Of a stretch of 64,000 nt of DNA, positions 36,328 to 45,755 are shown piece by piece. Made by a program: the position numbers and the translations under genes. Source of the stretch: Desulfuromonadaceae bacterium (GTDB lineage Bacteria; Desulfobacterota; Desulfuromonadia; Geobacterales; Pseudopelobacteraceae); NCBI GenBank assembly GCA_028681335.1, contig JAQUIT010000001.1, positions 310,001-374,000 on the forward strand. The letters are read 5' to 3'. Numbering within the stretch: the first letter of the stretch is position 1; each line of letters begins with the position of its first letter. The notes below the pieces were generated by a model. It did no database searches. It saw nothing but the letters and a program-made list of their open reading frames with translations, and was not told the DNA's origin.

Positions 36328-38295
36328 TCAAGCTGAAGGAGCAAACTTTATCCAGACTTCGCCGACTCCACGTATCTTGTGACCGGGAGGCGGGCTTTGC
36401 TCTGCGGCCCTGCCGCTGCCTAAAAGCTTGATGTTAATGCCGCGTTTCTCCATAACCTGTAGAACCCGGCGCATGCTCATGCCCTTGAAATCCGGCATGA
36501 CTCCCATATCTGCCGGTATCTCCCCGGCGTTCTCATACGATGTGGATTCAGTCGCCGTGGCAAGAGATATCTTCGTTTCATCCGGCTTCGCTGCGGCAAA
36601 ATTCTGCACGTTCGGTTGGATTTTAAGATATGCCAGTGAATTCTTTGCAATCTCCCTGAATGCCGGTGCGGCGACAACACCCCCGTATTTGACTACTTTG
36701 GGTTCATCAATAATGACAGCTATCGTTAGCCGAGGGTTATCGGCCGGGACAAAGCCAACAAAAGAACCGATTCTACTGGTTGGCGAATAGGTGTGGGTCA
36801 CCGGATCAACCTTCTGAGCAGTCCCGGTCTTGCCGGCCACGCGGTAGCCGTCCAACGCTGCATTTGTGCCGGTGCCTCCGTCACCTGTGACGGTCTCCAG
36901 CATCTTCGTTATCTTTCTGGCTGTTTCGGGTGATACGACTCTCCGTACGACTTGTGGTTCGAATTTTTGGACCACGGTCCCGTTGTCATCGAGGATCTGT
37001 TCCACAAGGTATGGCTTCATCAGATTGCCACCATTGGCAATAGCCGAGAGTGCTGAAGCCAGCTGGATAGTTGACAGGGAAACCCCCTGGCCAAAGGAAA
37101 TGGTCGCGAGGTCTACCCCGTACCAGTTGCGTTTCAGGTTTCCGGACGACTCACCCGGTAGATCGATTCCGGTACGGCTGCCAAAACCGAAGTTACGCAG
37201 ATAGGTCGATAAGGTCTCTTCGCCCGTCTTGAAACCGATCTTTGCGGAACCAATATTGCTCGAATATTTCATGATGTCGGAAACGCTCAGTCGCGAGTGA
37301 GGGTGGTCGTCGTGTATGATCCTGTCTGCAACCTGATAGGTGCCGTTCTCGCAATTGTACATATCTGTTGCTTTTATTCTTCCTGAATCTATTGCCGCTG
37401 CGATAGTAAAAATCTTGAAAGTAGAACCAGGTTCAAAGCTGTCTGCCACTACGCGGTTGCGCAGCTGTGATAGTGAGTAGTGCGAATAGGCATTGGGGTT
37501 GAAAGTCGGGTAGTTTGCCATGGCAAGAACCTTGCCGGTATCAGCTTCCATGACAAGAGCCATTCCACCTTTAGCGTCGTTTTCCGTCACGGCCCTGGCC
37601 AGCTCTTTCTCGGCTATAAACTGGATGGTTTTATCAAGAGTCAGAGTGATGTTCTTGCCGGGAGACGAGTTCTTGACGGCCGTATTTACTGTGTCGATGT
37701 TTCTGCCGAGAGCATCCCGCTCCGTTATTATATAGCCGGTATTCCCCAGGATGGTGCTGTCGTATTTGAGCTCAATCCCTTCGAGGCCGTTAGGGTCGCG
37801 CCCCGTAAAGCCGATCACGTGTGCGGCGATCTCCATGTTGGGATAAAATCGTTTTGATTCCGCCACGAACCCGATTCCCGTCAGTTTCATGTTCTTGGCC
37901 CGGGTCGATATTTCCGGGGCCAGGGAGTGCTGGATCCATACAAACCCTTTATTAACGGAAAGGGTTGCGACCAGTTCATTCTTTGGAATCCCCAATATCG
38001 GGGCCAGTACTCCGGCCGTTCCGTCGACATCCTTGATATGGCGCGGTTCGGCATAACAGGAATCCATCTGGATGGATTCGGCCAGCGTTGTGCCGTTACG
38101 ATCCAGAATGCTGCCGCGGGCCGGGGTGAGATCAACTTTGTGCTGGTACTGTTTTTCAGCTTTTTTAACAAGATTCTCGTGCTGGAGTATTTGCAGGTAG
38201 AACGCCCGTATGACCACCGTCAGGAACAGTAGGCCGAAAACGGTCCCGATCATGATGATCCGGATGCGCGCCCATTTTTCCCGTTCGTTTTTCAT
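36328..38295 (-). CDS. ftsI: FtsI/PBP3-type septal transpeptidase with PASTA domain
   Basis: A 655-residue class B penicillin-binding protein. A cytoplasmic tail and one transmembrane helix (~13-33) precede the pedestal/dimerisation domain (PARGSILDRNGTTLAES, ~60-75). The transpeptidase domain has all three catalytic motifs: SxxK in EPGSTFKI (~290), SSN in MKYSSNIG (~344) and KTG in AGKTGTAQ (~487). A C-terminal PASTA domain (~595-653) begins VMPDFKGMSMRRVLQVME. PASTA on FtsI is common outside enterics. It overlaps ftsL by ATGA, so FtsL and FtsI are made together. Confidence 0.95.
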   Translation of the reverse strand: MKNEREKWARIRIIMIGTVFGLLFLTVVIRAFYLQILQHENLVKKAEKQYQHKVDLTPARGSILDRNGTTLAESIQMDSCYAEPRHIKDVDGTAGVLAPILGIPKNELVATLSVNKGFVWIQHSLAPEISTRAKNMKLTGIGFVAESKRFYPNMEIAAHVIGFTGRDPNGLEGIELKYDSTILGNTGYIITERDALGRNIDTVNTAVKNSSPGKNITLTLDKTIQFIAEKELARAVTENDAKGGMALVMEADTGKVLAMANYPTFNPNAYSHYSLSQLRNRVVADSFEPGSTFKIFTIAAAIDSGRIKATDMYNCENGTYQVADRIIHDDHPHSRLSVSDIMKYSSNIGSAKIGFKTGEETLSTYLRNFGFGSRTGIDLPGESSGNLKRNWYGVDLATISFGQGVSLSTIQLASALSAIANGGNLMKPYLVEQILDDNGTVVQKFEPQVVRRVVSPETARKITKMLETVTGDGGTGTNAALDGYRVAGKTGTAQKVDPVTHTYSPTSRIGSFVGFVPADNPRLTIAVIIDEPKVVKYGGVVAAPAFREIAKNSLAYLKIQPNVQNFAAAKPDETKISLATATESTSYENAGEIPADMGVMPDFKGMSMRRVLQVMEKRGINIKLLGSGRAAEQSPPPGHKIRGVGEVWIKFAPSA

Positions 38296-38633
38296 CTTAC
38301 GTGAATGATCTGTTGTTCTGTCGGTAAAGCCATCCCAAGATCATTTTTGGCGATCGCTTCAATGCGGGCCGGTGCTTTAAGCGATGCGGCTTCGAGTGTC
38401 AGGCCCTTCTGCTCTTGGTCAGCTTCGTTGAGCTGACGGCTGATTTCAGACATCTTCAGGTTGAGGTCCACAATCTTGAAGCGGGACCAGACGTGAAAGA
38501 CGGAGACAACCGTAAACACGATCATGCAGATCATGAGATACTTAAATAAGTCAATCCGGTGCGGCGCTACGTAAACTCCGCCAAGAGCTTGCGGGGCGGC
38601 AACTTTAGTATAATCGGTTCTTGCTTGTGCCAT
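38292..38633 (-). CDS. ftsL: Cell division protein FtsL
   Basis: A 113-residue bitopic divisome protein. A short cytoplasmic tail (1-27), one transmembrane helix (~29-49, YLMICMIVFTVVSVFHVW) and a periplasmic leucine-zipper-like coiled coil (~53-85, KIVDLNLKMSEISRQLNEA) lead to PARIEAIAKNDLGMALPTEQ, typical of FtsL. AGGAGG precedes the ATG. FtsL is weakly conserved, so the call rests on topology, the terminal motif and position before ftsI. Confidence 0.9.
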   Translation of the reverse strand: MAQARTDYTKVAAPQALGGVYVAPHRIDLFKYLMICMIVFTVVSVFHVWSRFKIVDLNLKMSEISRQLNEADQEQKGLTLEAASLKAPARIEAIAKNDLGMALPTEQQIIHVR

Positions 38634-38717
38634 GATGGCCTCCTACACCCTGTGTCAAACCTTTTCAGGGGCTGTTCGTCCCGTCCCATGAAAAAAGGCA
38701 CGGCGGGCGGTTGTTAA

Positions 38718-39653
38718 CTACAGTTTTTCTACTGCCCGCAGTTTGGCGCTGCGGGCGCGCGGATTGTCGTTCGTTTCTGCTTCTGTTGCCGATACCGGTC
38801 GACCGGTAAGGATCTTCACCCGCGGTTGCTTGCCACAGACACAGACAGGCATCTGTCGCGGACAGGTGCACCCTTCGGCGTATTCCCTGAAGATGTGCTT
38901 GACGATCCTGTCTTCCAGGGAGTGGAACGAAATAATAACACCGCGTCCCCCTGGTTTCAGCAGGTCAAGCGCATCTCTCATGCCCCGTTCCAGGCTCTCA
39001 AGTTCTGTGTTGACCGCAATGCGGAGAGCCTGAAAGGTGCGGGTGGCCGGGTGGATCCGCTCATCCCACTTTGCTTTGGGAACCGCACCTTTGATGATGT
39101 CCACAAGCCGAAACGTAGTTGCTATTGGGCTCTCTGCCCGTTCCTTCACGATGAAAGAGGCGATTCTCTTCGCCCAGCGCTCTTCGCCGTATTCTGCGAG
39201 GATCCGCTCCAGCTCCGGTTCCGGCAACTTGTTAACCAGATCTGCGGCAGTTTCACCGCTGCCGGTGTCCATGCGCATATCCAGCGGAGCGTCCTGTTGA
39301 AAGCTGAAGCCGCGCTCGCGCGTGTCCAGTTGGTGCGACGAGACACCCAGATCGAGGATGAAGCCGTCCAGTGCCGCTATGCCGAGAGTGTTCAGATGCT
39401 CGGCGACGTCGGCAAAATCCCCCTGCACCAGGCGGGCACGTTCACCATAACCAGCTAACCGTTCTCCGGCCGCTGCCAGGGCTTCCTGGTCGCGGTCGAT
39501 GCCTATCAGCGTCGCTGCAGGTGCGTTTTCAAGGATCAGGGTCGCATGCCCGGCGCCTCCCAGCGTCCCGTCCAGATAGACGCCTGCCGGTTTCAGCGCG
39601 AGATACTGGATGACCTCGTTCGGCAGAACCGAAAGATGAGTGAACTCTGCCAC
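38718..39653 (-). CDS. rsmH: 16S rRNA m4C1402 methyltransferase RsmH (MraW)
   Basis: A 311-residue SAM-dependent enzyme that N4-methylates C1402 in the ribosomal P site. N-terminal [19 protein letters not shown] (~6-24), SAM loop [14 protein letters not shown] (~28), [18 protein letters not shown] (~100), PLDMRMD, the substrate-domain segment and [18 protein letters not shown] (~240). A CxCP...CVC cysteine cluster follows (~258-273). Translation starts at a GTG that shares its G with the mraZ TAG. The second gene of the cluster. Confidence 0.96.
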   Translation of the reverse strand: MAEFTHLSVLPNEVIQYLALKPAGVYLDGTLGGAGHATLILENAPAATLIGIDRDQEALAAAGERLAGYGERARLVQGDFADVAEHLNTLGIAALDGFILDLGVSSHQLDTRERGFSFQQDAPLDMRMDTGSGETAADLVNKLPEPELERILAEYGEERWAKRIASFIVKERAESPIATTFRLVDIIKGAVPKAKWDERIHPATRTFQALRIAVNTELESLERGMRDALDLLKPGGRGVIISFHSLEDRIVKHIFREYAEGCTCPRQMPVCVCGKQPRVKILTGRPVSATEAETNDNPRARSAKLRAVEKL

Positions 39654-40129
39654 TAGAGACCGAGCTCTGCGGCTGCTTCAGTGCCGCTCGGGAAGTTTTT
39701 CACATCCTGGGCGCGAACCTTCTCCCATTCACTCATGCTCCAGATCTCTATCTTATCCATCGTGCCGACGAACTGAATCTCCCGTTCGAGGGCTGCAGTC
39801 TTGCGGAATGTCGGCGGGATCAAAAAACGCCCGAGTTTGTCGGCACAGCATTCTTGAGCCGGTGAAATAATCGTGCGCAGGATACTTTTGCGCTGTTCCG
39901 CAGTGAATCCTTTAGCGATGCGGAAATTTTCCTCAAAGAGAAACCACTCCTCGTAGGGGAAAATAAGTAGTCCAGAGCTGTGCAAGCCGCCGCCAAGATC
40001 GACCGGGACTGAATTGGTCAGAAAAAAACGCTCGTCGCCATGGGCACTGACAAGGGTCTCCCTGAATCTGGCAGGCAGACTGGTGCGCCCCTTGGCGTCA
40101 ATTGTTGTTTCGAAAATTCCCCTGAACAT
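39653..40129 (-). CDS. mraZ: Transcriptional regulator MraZ
   Basis: A 158-residue AbrB/SpoVT-fold DNA-binding protein that regulates the division and cell wall cluster it heads. Two MraZ repeats are visible: [20 protein letters not shown] (~5-24) and [20 protein letters not shown] (~90-112), each with the DxKGR/DKLGR motif. ATG 40129 (MFRGIFE) is the family-typical start; the open frame extends nine codons further up without homology. The three GTGGAA repeats just upstream are its expected binding sites. Confidence 0.95.
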   Translation of the reverse strand: MFRGIFETTIDAKGRTSLPARFRETLVSAHGDERFFLTNSVPVDLGGGLHSSGLLIFPYEEWFLFEENFRIAKGFTAEQRKSILRTIISPAQECCADKLGRFLIPPTFRKTAALEREIQFVGTMDKIEIWSMSEWEKVRAQDVKNFPSGTEAAAELGL

Positions 40130-40150
40130 GGTTGTCTCTCTGGTAATATT

Positions 40151-40176
40151 TTCCACAATCTTCCACTTTTTTCCAC
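40151..40176 (-). promoter_or_regulatory. Three GTGGAA direct repeats, candidate MraZ operator
   Basis: TTCCAC (GTGGAA on the minus strand) begins at 40151, 40161 and 40171, exactly 10 bp apart, 22-47 bp before the mraZ ATG and just downstream of the predicted start of transcription. MraZ is known to bind TGGG-type pentamer repeats with 5-nt spacers near its own promoter. The period and position fit; the sequence is a variant. Confidence 0.8.
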
Positions 40177-40186
40177 GGTAAGGGAA

Positions 40187-40215
40187 CTTATACCGGCGGT
40201 CAATGGTCGTGTCAA
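40187..40215 (-). promoter_or_regulatory. Sigma-70 promoter of the dcw cluster
   Basis: On the minus strand TTGACA (40210-40215), an exact 17-bp spacer and TATAAG (40187-40192). The start of transcription would fall near 40180, next to the MraZ repeats, which suits repression by MraZ. Confidence 0.75.
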
Positions 40216-40337
40216 TATAAAATATGAATTTTGTAAGGGAATATTGTGCGTGCGGGGCTGGATATTTCTGGTATATTCAAGCATAAGTTCTTATGGCATT
40301 AGAACCTCATCAACATTGGTTATCACTGTCTGATGGT

Positions 40338-40386
40338 GGCCGTTTTGGCGGTTGAAGCCGTTATGGCCGCGAGGCGGGGTTTTTTT
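40338..40386 (+). terminator. Hairpins with T-run upstream of glgP
   Basis: Two GGCC blocks (40338-40341, 40365-40368) can pair around an inner GGC/GCC hairpin. A small CCGC-GAG-GCGG stem (40367-40377) is followed by GG and seven Ts. The element lies 70 bp before glgP and could be an attenuator or a terminator of a short leader RNA. I see nothing else in 40216-40455 beyond the dcw promoter. Confidence 0.3.
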
Positions 40387-40455
40387 GCGTAGGCGCTGCA
40401 TCATATATTATGTTGCCTGTGCCACAACAATGGTGCAGCACGGGAGGACGCAGGG

Positions 40456-42963
40456 ATGATTCAAAAAAAGAAACGCACGAGAATAGATTCACCGGGTTTG
40501 ACGGAGTTGCCGCCGCTGCCGCTGGATGCTGCTGGGCTGGTCCACGATTACCGGCGCTATTTCACCTATACACTTGGCCAGAATAAATATTGCCATTCGG
40601 TCAAATATTTTTACAAGGCGCTGGCGTTGACGGTTCGCGACCGTTTGATGGAACGATGGAAGAGGACCCGTTACACATATGTCGAGTCAGGGTGCAAGCA
40701 TGGTTATTACCTGTCGCTTGAATTTCTGATGGGGCGCACTCTCGGTAATGCCATGCTGAACATCGGTATAACCGATGCGGCTACAGAAGCGATGCAGGAG
40801 CTCAGCATCAATCTGGAAGAGTTGGCCGAGGCCGAGGTTGATGCCGGCTTGGGCAACGGCGGACTCGGGCGTCTGGCTGCCTGCTTTCTCGATAGTTGTG
40901 CCACTCTGCAGTTGCCGGTTATGGGGTACGGCCTCCGCTATGAATATGGCATGTTTCGCCAGCGGATTGCGGATGGGCGACAGATTGAGGAACCTGATCA
41001 CTGGCTGCGGGATGGGAACCCCTGGGAACAGGAGCGCCCGGAGTATACCCAGCGTGTCCGTTTCGGCGGTCGCTGTGAACACTTTACCACCGAGAATGGC
41101 GGGTCGCGTGTCCGCTGGGTAGACAGTCGGGATGTGCTGGCGGTCCCCTACGATATTCCGATCCCCGGTTATCGTAATGGTACCGTTAATACGCTGCGTC
41201 TCTGGAAAGCGGCTGCCACCGATGTCTTTGATCTCGGTGAATTCAATGCCGGCGACTATGCCGAATCTGTTGCCACCAAGAATGAAGCTGAAAATATCAC
41301 GATGGTACTTTACCCGAACGATGCCAGTGAAAACGGCAAGGTGCTGCGTTTGCGCCAACAGTATTTTCTCGCCTCTGCAAGCCTGCAGGATGTTGTTGAA
41401 CGCTGGGTAATGGTTCATCATGGTGACTTTAGCGCGTTTGCTGCGAACAACTGTTTTCAGTTGAACGACACTCATCCAAGCTGTGCCGTGCCCGAGCTGA
41501 TGCGGATTCTGTTAGATGAACAGGGGATGGAGTGGGGACAGGCCTGGGTGATTACCTGTCAGACGATGGCGTATACCAATCATACCTTGCTTCCGGAAGC
41601 ACTGGAAAAATGGCCTTTACCGCTCTTTGGCCAGCTTCTGCCACGCATTCTGGAGATAATTCTGGAGATCAACGCCCGCTTCATCTTCGAGGTTTCCGGC
41701 CGCTGGCCGGGTGATACCGAGCGGATCAGGCGCATGTCCATCATTGAGGAGGGTGCGGTCCCGCAGGTGAGGATGGCGTATCTGGCAATTGTCGGGAGTT
41801 TTTCCGTTAATGGTGTCGCCGCCCTGCACTCTCAACTCCTTACCCAGGGTCTGTTCCGTGATTTTTATGAACTCTGGCCGGCTAAATTCAATAACAAGAC
41901 CAACGGGGTGACTCCGCGCCGTTGGCTTGCCAACTGCAACCCGGGATTAAGCAGGCTGGTGAGCGAAAAGATTGGCGAGGGTTGGGTGGGCGACCTGCAG
42001 GAGATCAACAGGATTGCTGTTTTTGCCGACGACTCTCTGTTCCGGCAGCAGTGGCATGATGTCAAACAGGGGAACAAGGAGCGTCTTGCGGCTCTTGTGC
42101 AGGCCCAATGTGACGTTACCTTTAATCCGGGAGCGCTCTTCGATGTCCAGGTCAAGAGAATCCATGAGTATAAGCGGCAGCTCCTCAACATACTGCACGT
42201 CATTCACCTCTACGATCGTATCAAGCGAGGCGACACCGCCGGTTGGACCGATCGCTGCGTGCTGATCGGAGGGAAGGCTGCGCCCGGTTATGTCATGGCC
42301 AAGCTTATCATCAAGCTGGTGAATAATGTGGCGCAGGTGATAAATGCCGATCCAATGGTCGGAGACAGGCTCAAGGTGGCGTTTTTACCCAATTACAGCG
42401 TGACCGCCATGGAGATCATCTGCCCCGGCACCGACCTGTCTGAACAGTTGTCAACTGCCGGTAAGGAAGCTTCCGGGACCGGTAACATGAAGTTCATGAT
42501 GAATGGTGCGGTGACCATCGGCACTCTTGATGGTGCGAACATTGAAATACTTGAGGAGGTCGGCGACGATAATTTCTTCATGTTTGGCCTGACGAGCGAA
42601 GAGGTTGATGAACTGCGCCGGCGTTATGACCCGCAGGGGACCATCGCTTATGACGATGATCTGCAGAGGGTGATGAATCTCCTCCGCTGCGGTCACTTCA
42701 GTCTGTTCGAGGGGGGGCTCTTCGATCCGATCATTGACGCAATCAGCTCACCCAATGATCCATGGATGGTTGCCGCGGATTTCCGCAGCTTCATTGATGC
42801 TCAGCGACGAGTTTCGGAGGCGTATCAGGATCGGGAACGCTGGGCCCGTATGAGCATCATGAACACCGCCTGCAGCGGCAAGTTCTCAACTGATCGTACC
42901 ATCAACGATTATAACGATGAAATCTGGCATCTGAAGCCAACATCAATCTGTGATGGCAAATAA
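40456..42963 (+). CDS. glgP: Glycogen/maltodextrin phosphorylase
   Basis: An 835-residue GT35 phosphorylase that releases glucose-1-phosphate from alpha-1,4-glucans. N-terminal domain with SLEFLMGRTLGNAMLN (~88-103) and GNGGLGRLAACFLDS (~133). Then ALRYEYGMF-like GLRYEYGMFRQ, QLNDTHP, TNHTLLPEALEKWP (~375), VQVKRIHEYKRQLLN (~560), and the pyridoxal phosphate site EASGTGNMKFMMNG with its lysine near 678. The regulatory N-terminal extension of animal enzymes is missing, as usual in bacteria. GGGAGGA precedes the ATG. It stands alone without other glg genes nearby. Confidence 0.96.
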   Translation: MIQKKKRTRIDSPGLTELPPLPLDAAGLVHDYRRYFTYTLGQNKYCHSVKYFYKALALTVRDRLMERWKRTRYTYVESGCKHGYYLSLEFLMGRTLGNAMLNIGITDAATEAMQELSINLEELAEAEVDAGLGNGGLGRLAACFLDSCATLQLPVMGYGLRYEYGMFRQRIADGRQIEEPDHWLRDGNPWEQERPEYTQRVRFGGRCEHFTTENGGSRVRWVDSRDVLAVPYDIPIPGYRNGTVNTLRLWKAAATDVFDLGEFNAGDYAESVATKNEAENITMVLYPNDASENGKVLRLRQQYFLASASLQDVVERWVMVHHGDFSAFAANNCFQLNDTHPSCAVPELMRILLDEQGMEWGQAWVITCQTMAYTNHTLLPEALEKWPLPLFGQLLPRILEIILEINARFIFEVSGRWPGDTERIRRMSIIEEGAVPQVRMAYLAIVGSFSVNGVAALHSQLLTQGLFRDFYELWPAKFNNKTNGVTPRRWLANCNPGLSRLVSEKIGEGWVGDLQEINRIAVFADDSLFRQQWHDVKQGNKERLAALVQAQCDVTFNPGALFDVQVKRIHEYKRQLLNILHVIHLYDRIKRGDTAGWTDRCVLIGGKAAPGYVMAKLIIKLVNNVAQVINADPMVGDRLKVAFLPNYSVTAMEIICPGTDLSEQLSTAGKEASGTGNMKFMMNGAVTIGTLDGANIEILEEVGDDNFFMFGLTSEEVDELRRRYDPQGTIAYDDDLQRVMNLLRCGHFSLFEGGLFDPIIDAISSPNDPWMVAADFRSFIDAQRRVSEAYQDRERWARMSIMNTACSGKFSTDRTINDYNDEIWHLKPTSICDGK

Positions 42964-42999
42964 TCTTCTCTTTGCAGTCGCTGAGGACGCCGGTTAGGT

Positions 43000-45663
43000 A
43001 TGGACGTTATTACGACCCATACAAATGCTGATTTTGATTGTCTGGGTGCCATGACTGCGGCGCTGCGTCTCTACCCTGATGCGCTGCTCTCCTTTCCGGG
43101 TTCGCAGGAGAAGGCGGTACGGAATTTTGCCCGGCGACATCCTGACTACCTGCCGCACTTCACCCGTGCCAAAGATATCAATCTGGAAACAATCACGCGT
43201 CTGATCATTGTTGATTGCCAGCAGGGGAACCGCATTGGTCGCTTCGCAGAAATTCTGGATCGTCCCTCCCTGGAAATCCATATCTACGATCACCACCCGG
43301 TGGCGAAGGAAAGCATCACCCCGACCGGTGGGGAGATCGCTGCTTGTGGCTCCGCCTCCACCCTGCTGGGTGCAAGGCTGATGGAACAGGGGGGCAGGCT
43401 GAGCGAAGAAGAGGCTACCCTGATCATGCTTGGCATACATGAAGATACGGGACGTCTTCTGTTTGCGTCGGCAACGCCGGAAGATTACCGTGTCGCCGGT
43501 TGGCTGTTGGCGCAGGGAGCCCGGCTCAACGTTGTCAGCGATGCTTTGACACCGGAGTTGACTAAAGCGCAGATGGGACTGTTGAAACGGTTGCTGGCAA
43601 CGCTCAAGACCAGTTTGGTAAATGGGGTTGCCATCTCGGTTGCCTATGCTTCCTGCGATAATTACGTCGGTGATATCGCTTCTCTGGCTCACCTGATGCG
43701 CGATATGGAAAACATGGACGCGCTTTTTTTGGTAATAGCCATGGAGGATCATGTCTATCTGGTGGGGCGCAGTCATGTCCCCGAAATTGATGTCGGCGAA
43801 ATCATGAAGGCTTTTCAGGGGGGTGGGCATGCTACTGCCGCTTCGGCGGTTGTGCATAACGGTTCGCTGAAACGTGTGTTGGAGCAGCTTGATGGTGTGC
43901 TGCAGCTCTCTGTCAGGGGAGAGGTCACGGCAGGGAGCATAATGTCTTCGCCGGTGAAGACCATGCCTGATTCGACCAGTATCTCCGGTGCCAGAGAGCT
44001 TCTTACCCGCTACAATTGCAATGCCATGCCGGTTGTGGCCGAAGAAATAATGATCGGCGTCATCTCGCGCAGAACTGTCGAGAAGGCACTCCATCACGGG
44101 CTTGGCGACTCACCGGTAACCGACTTCATGCATACGGAATACCTCTCTGCAACGCCCGACACTCCTATTGCCGATATCCAGTCTTACATGGTGACCGGCA
44201 ATCGCCGTTTCGTGCCGGTTTTTAAAGGTGCGCTGCTTGCAGGAGCGGTGACGCGGACTGATCTGATGCGCCATATCTACGGAGGAAATCGTGGTCAGGG
44301 GGGGGCGCTCTATGATCTTGATTCTCTGGAAATCCCGACCCGGACCCGCTCGGTGGCCGGACTGCTGGGCAAGCGGCTTGCTGCCGAAATCCGTGAAACC
44401 CTGCACAAGCTGGGCGAAATCGGTGACGGATTGGGTCTGTCTGTCTACGTTGTCGGCGGTTTTGTGCGTGACCTGCTACTGGGTGTAGACAATCTGGATA
44501 TCGATGTAACCGTTGAAGGTGATGGCGTCTTCTTCGCGGAATGTTTTGCCGAGCGCTATGGCGGCAGGGTGCGCAGTCACAAAAAATTCGGCACCGCAGT
44601 GCTTGTCCTGGCGGACGGCAGCAAGATAGATGTGGCCAGCACCCGTCTGGAATATTACGAATCCCCCGGCGTCCTGCCGACGGTCGAACGTTCTTCGCTA
44701 CGCCATGACCTGTACCGGCGTGATTTTACAATCAACACATTGGCAATCTGTATCAACCGTGACCGTTTCGGCCACCTGACCGATTATTTCGGCGGTCAGC
44801 AGGACCTTCAGGAGCGGGTTGTCAGAGTGATGCATAATCTGTCGTTTGTAGAAGATCCGACGCGTGTGTTCCGGGCGATTCGCTTTGAACAGCGCCTCGG
44901 ATTCCATATCGCCTCTCACACCGAAAACCTGATACGGAGTGCTGTGAGGATGCATCTCCTTGACAGACTGGGTGGGGAGCGTCTGCAGAATGAGCTGGTG
45001 CAGATTCTGTGTGAAAAAGATCCGTTAGCGGCCATTGAGCGCATGTCTTCTTTTGGGCTGCTGGCGTTTATTCATCCGGCGCTCAAGCTGGTGCCGGCAA
45101 CCGAGCGGGTGCTGGGAGAAACAAGGCAGGTAATGGCCTGGTTCCGGTTGCTTTATCTGGAGGATCGCTGCGAACCATGGCAGGTATATTTTATGGCGTT
45201 ATGCGACGGGCTTAAGCCTGATGAGTTCAGGGAAGCCTGCGGCCGCTTGGCTATTCCGGGGCGTCTTGCCGTACGTCTCAGCAGTCAGCGCCATCTCGTT
45301 TTTACGACAATGAATGCAATCAGGCGCCGACTGAAGCAGGCTGGCGAAATACGTAACAGTCAGCTGTTCTCCTGGTTTGGCGAGTTCACGCTGGAAGTGT
45401 TGCTCTATCTTGCAGCAAGGGCCAGCAGTGAAGAGGTCAGGCGTTTTGTGTCGCTCTATCTTACCAGGCTTCGCTCCGTTGTCCCGTTGCTGGGTGGCGG
45501 CGATCTGTGCGGGCTCGGACTGGAGCCCGGCCCCGTGTTGGGGAGGGTCAAGGAGCGCCTGCTGCAGGCCCGTCTTGATGGAGAAGTTAACACTCTGGAG
45601 GAGGAAGAGGCTCTGGCGCGGTCCCTCGTTCAGGGACATTTAGCTTTAATCAAAACCTGTTAA
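43000..45663 (+). CDS. DHH-CBS-CBS-tRNA nucleotidyltransferase fusion (A-adding/CCA-type)
   Basis: An 887-residue fusion. A DHH phosphoesterase domain comes first (1-150: HTNADFDCLGA, VDCQQGNRIG, IYDHHPVAKE), then DHHA1 (~200-290, GGGHATAASAV), two CBS domains (~310-428) and a class II nucleotidyltransferase (~455-590) with GGFVRDLLLG (~485) and the metal-binding DNLDIDVTV. An RNA-binding helical tail follows, with RDFTINTLAI and VEDPTRVFRAIRFEQRLGFH. The nucleotidyltransferase adds A or CCA to tRNA 3' ends; related fusions in other bacteria are thought to be the A-adding partner of a separate CC-adding enzyme. Both catalytic motif sets look intact. The role of the DHH part is not known from the sequence. 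Confidence 0.92.
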   Translation: MDVITTHTNADFDCLGAMTAALRLYPDALLSFPGSQEKAVRNFARRHPDYLPHFTRAKDINLETITRLIIVDCQQGNRIGRFAEILDRPSLEIHIYDHHPVAKESITPTGGEIAACGSASTLLGARLMEQGGRLSEEEATLIMLGIHEDTGRLLFASATPEDYRVAGWLLAQGARLNVVSDALTPELTKAQMGLLKRLLATLKTSLVNGVAISVAYASCDNYVGDIASLAHLMRDMENMDALFLVIAMEDHVYLVGRSHVPEIDVGEIMKAFQGGGHATAASAVVHNGSLKRVLEQLDGVLQLSVRGEVTAGSIMSSPVKTMPDSTSISGARELLTRYNCNAMPVVAEEIMIGVISRRTVEKALHHGLGDSPVTDFMHTEYLSATPDTPIADIQSYMVTGNRRFVPVFKGALLAGAVTRTDLMRHIYGGNRGQGGALYDLDSLEIPTRTRSVAGLLGKRLAAEIRETLHKLGEIGDGLGLSVYVVGGFVRDLLLGVDNLDIDVTVEGDGVFFAECFAERYGGRVRSHKKFGTAVLVLADGSKIDVASTRLEYYESPGVLPTVERSSLRHDLYRRDFTINTLAICINRDRFGHLTDYFGGQQDLQERVVRVMHNLSFVEDPTRVFRAIRFEQRLGFHIASHTENLIRSAVRMHLLDRLGGERLQNELVQILCEKDPLAAIERMSSFGLLAFIHPALKLVPATERVLGETRQVMAWFRLLYLEDRCEPWQVYFMALCDGLKPDEFREACGRLAIPGRLAVRLSSQRHLVFTTMNAIRRRLKQAGEIRNSQLFSWFGEFTLEVLLYLAARASSEEVRRFVSLYLTRLRSVVPLLGGGDLCGLGLEPGPVLGRVKERLLQARLDGEVNTLEEEEALARSLVQGHLALIKTC

Positions 45664-45755
45664 ATCAGGTGGTTATTAAAAACCGGCTTGACTGGGTGGG
45701 TTTTTGCGTGCTATCAGAAAGGGTATAAAATTAACTTATTTGATGAGGGAATAAA

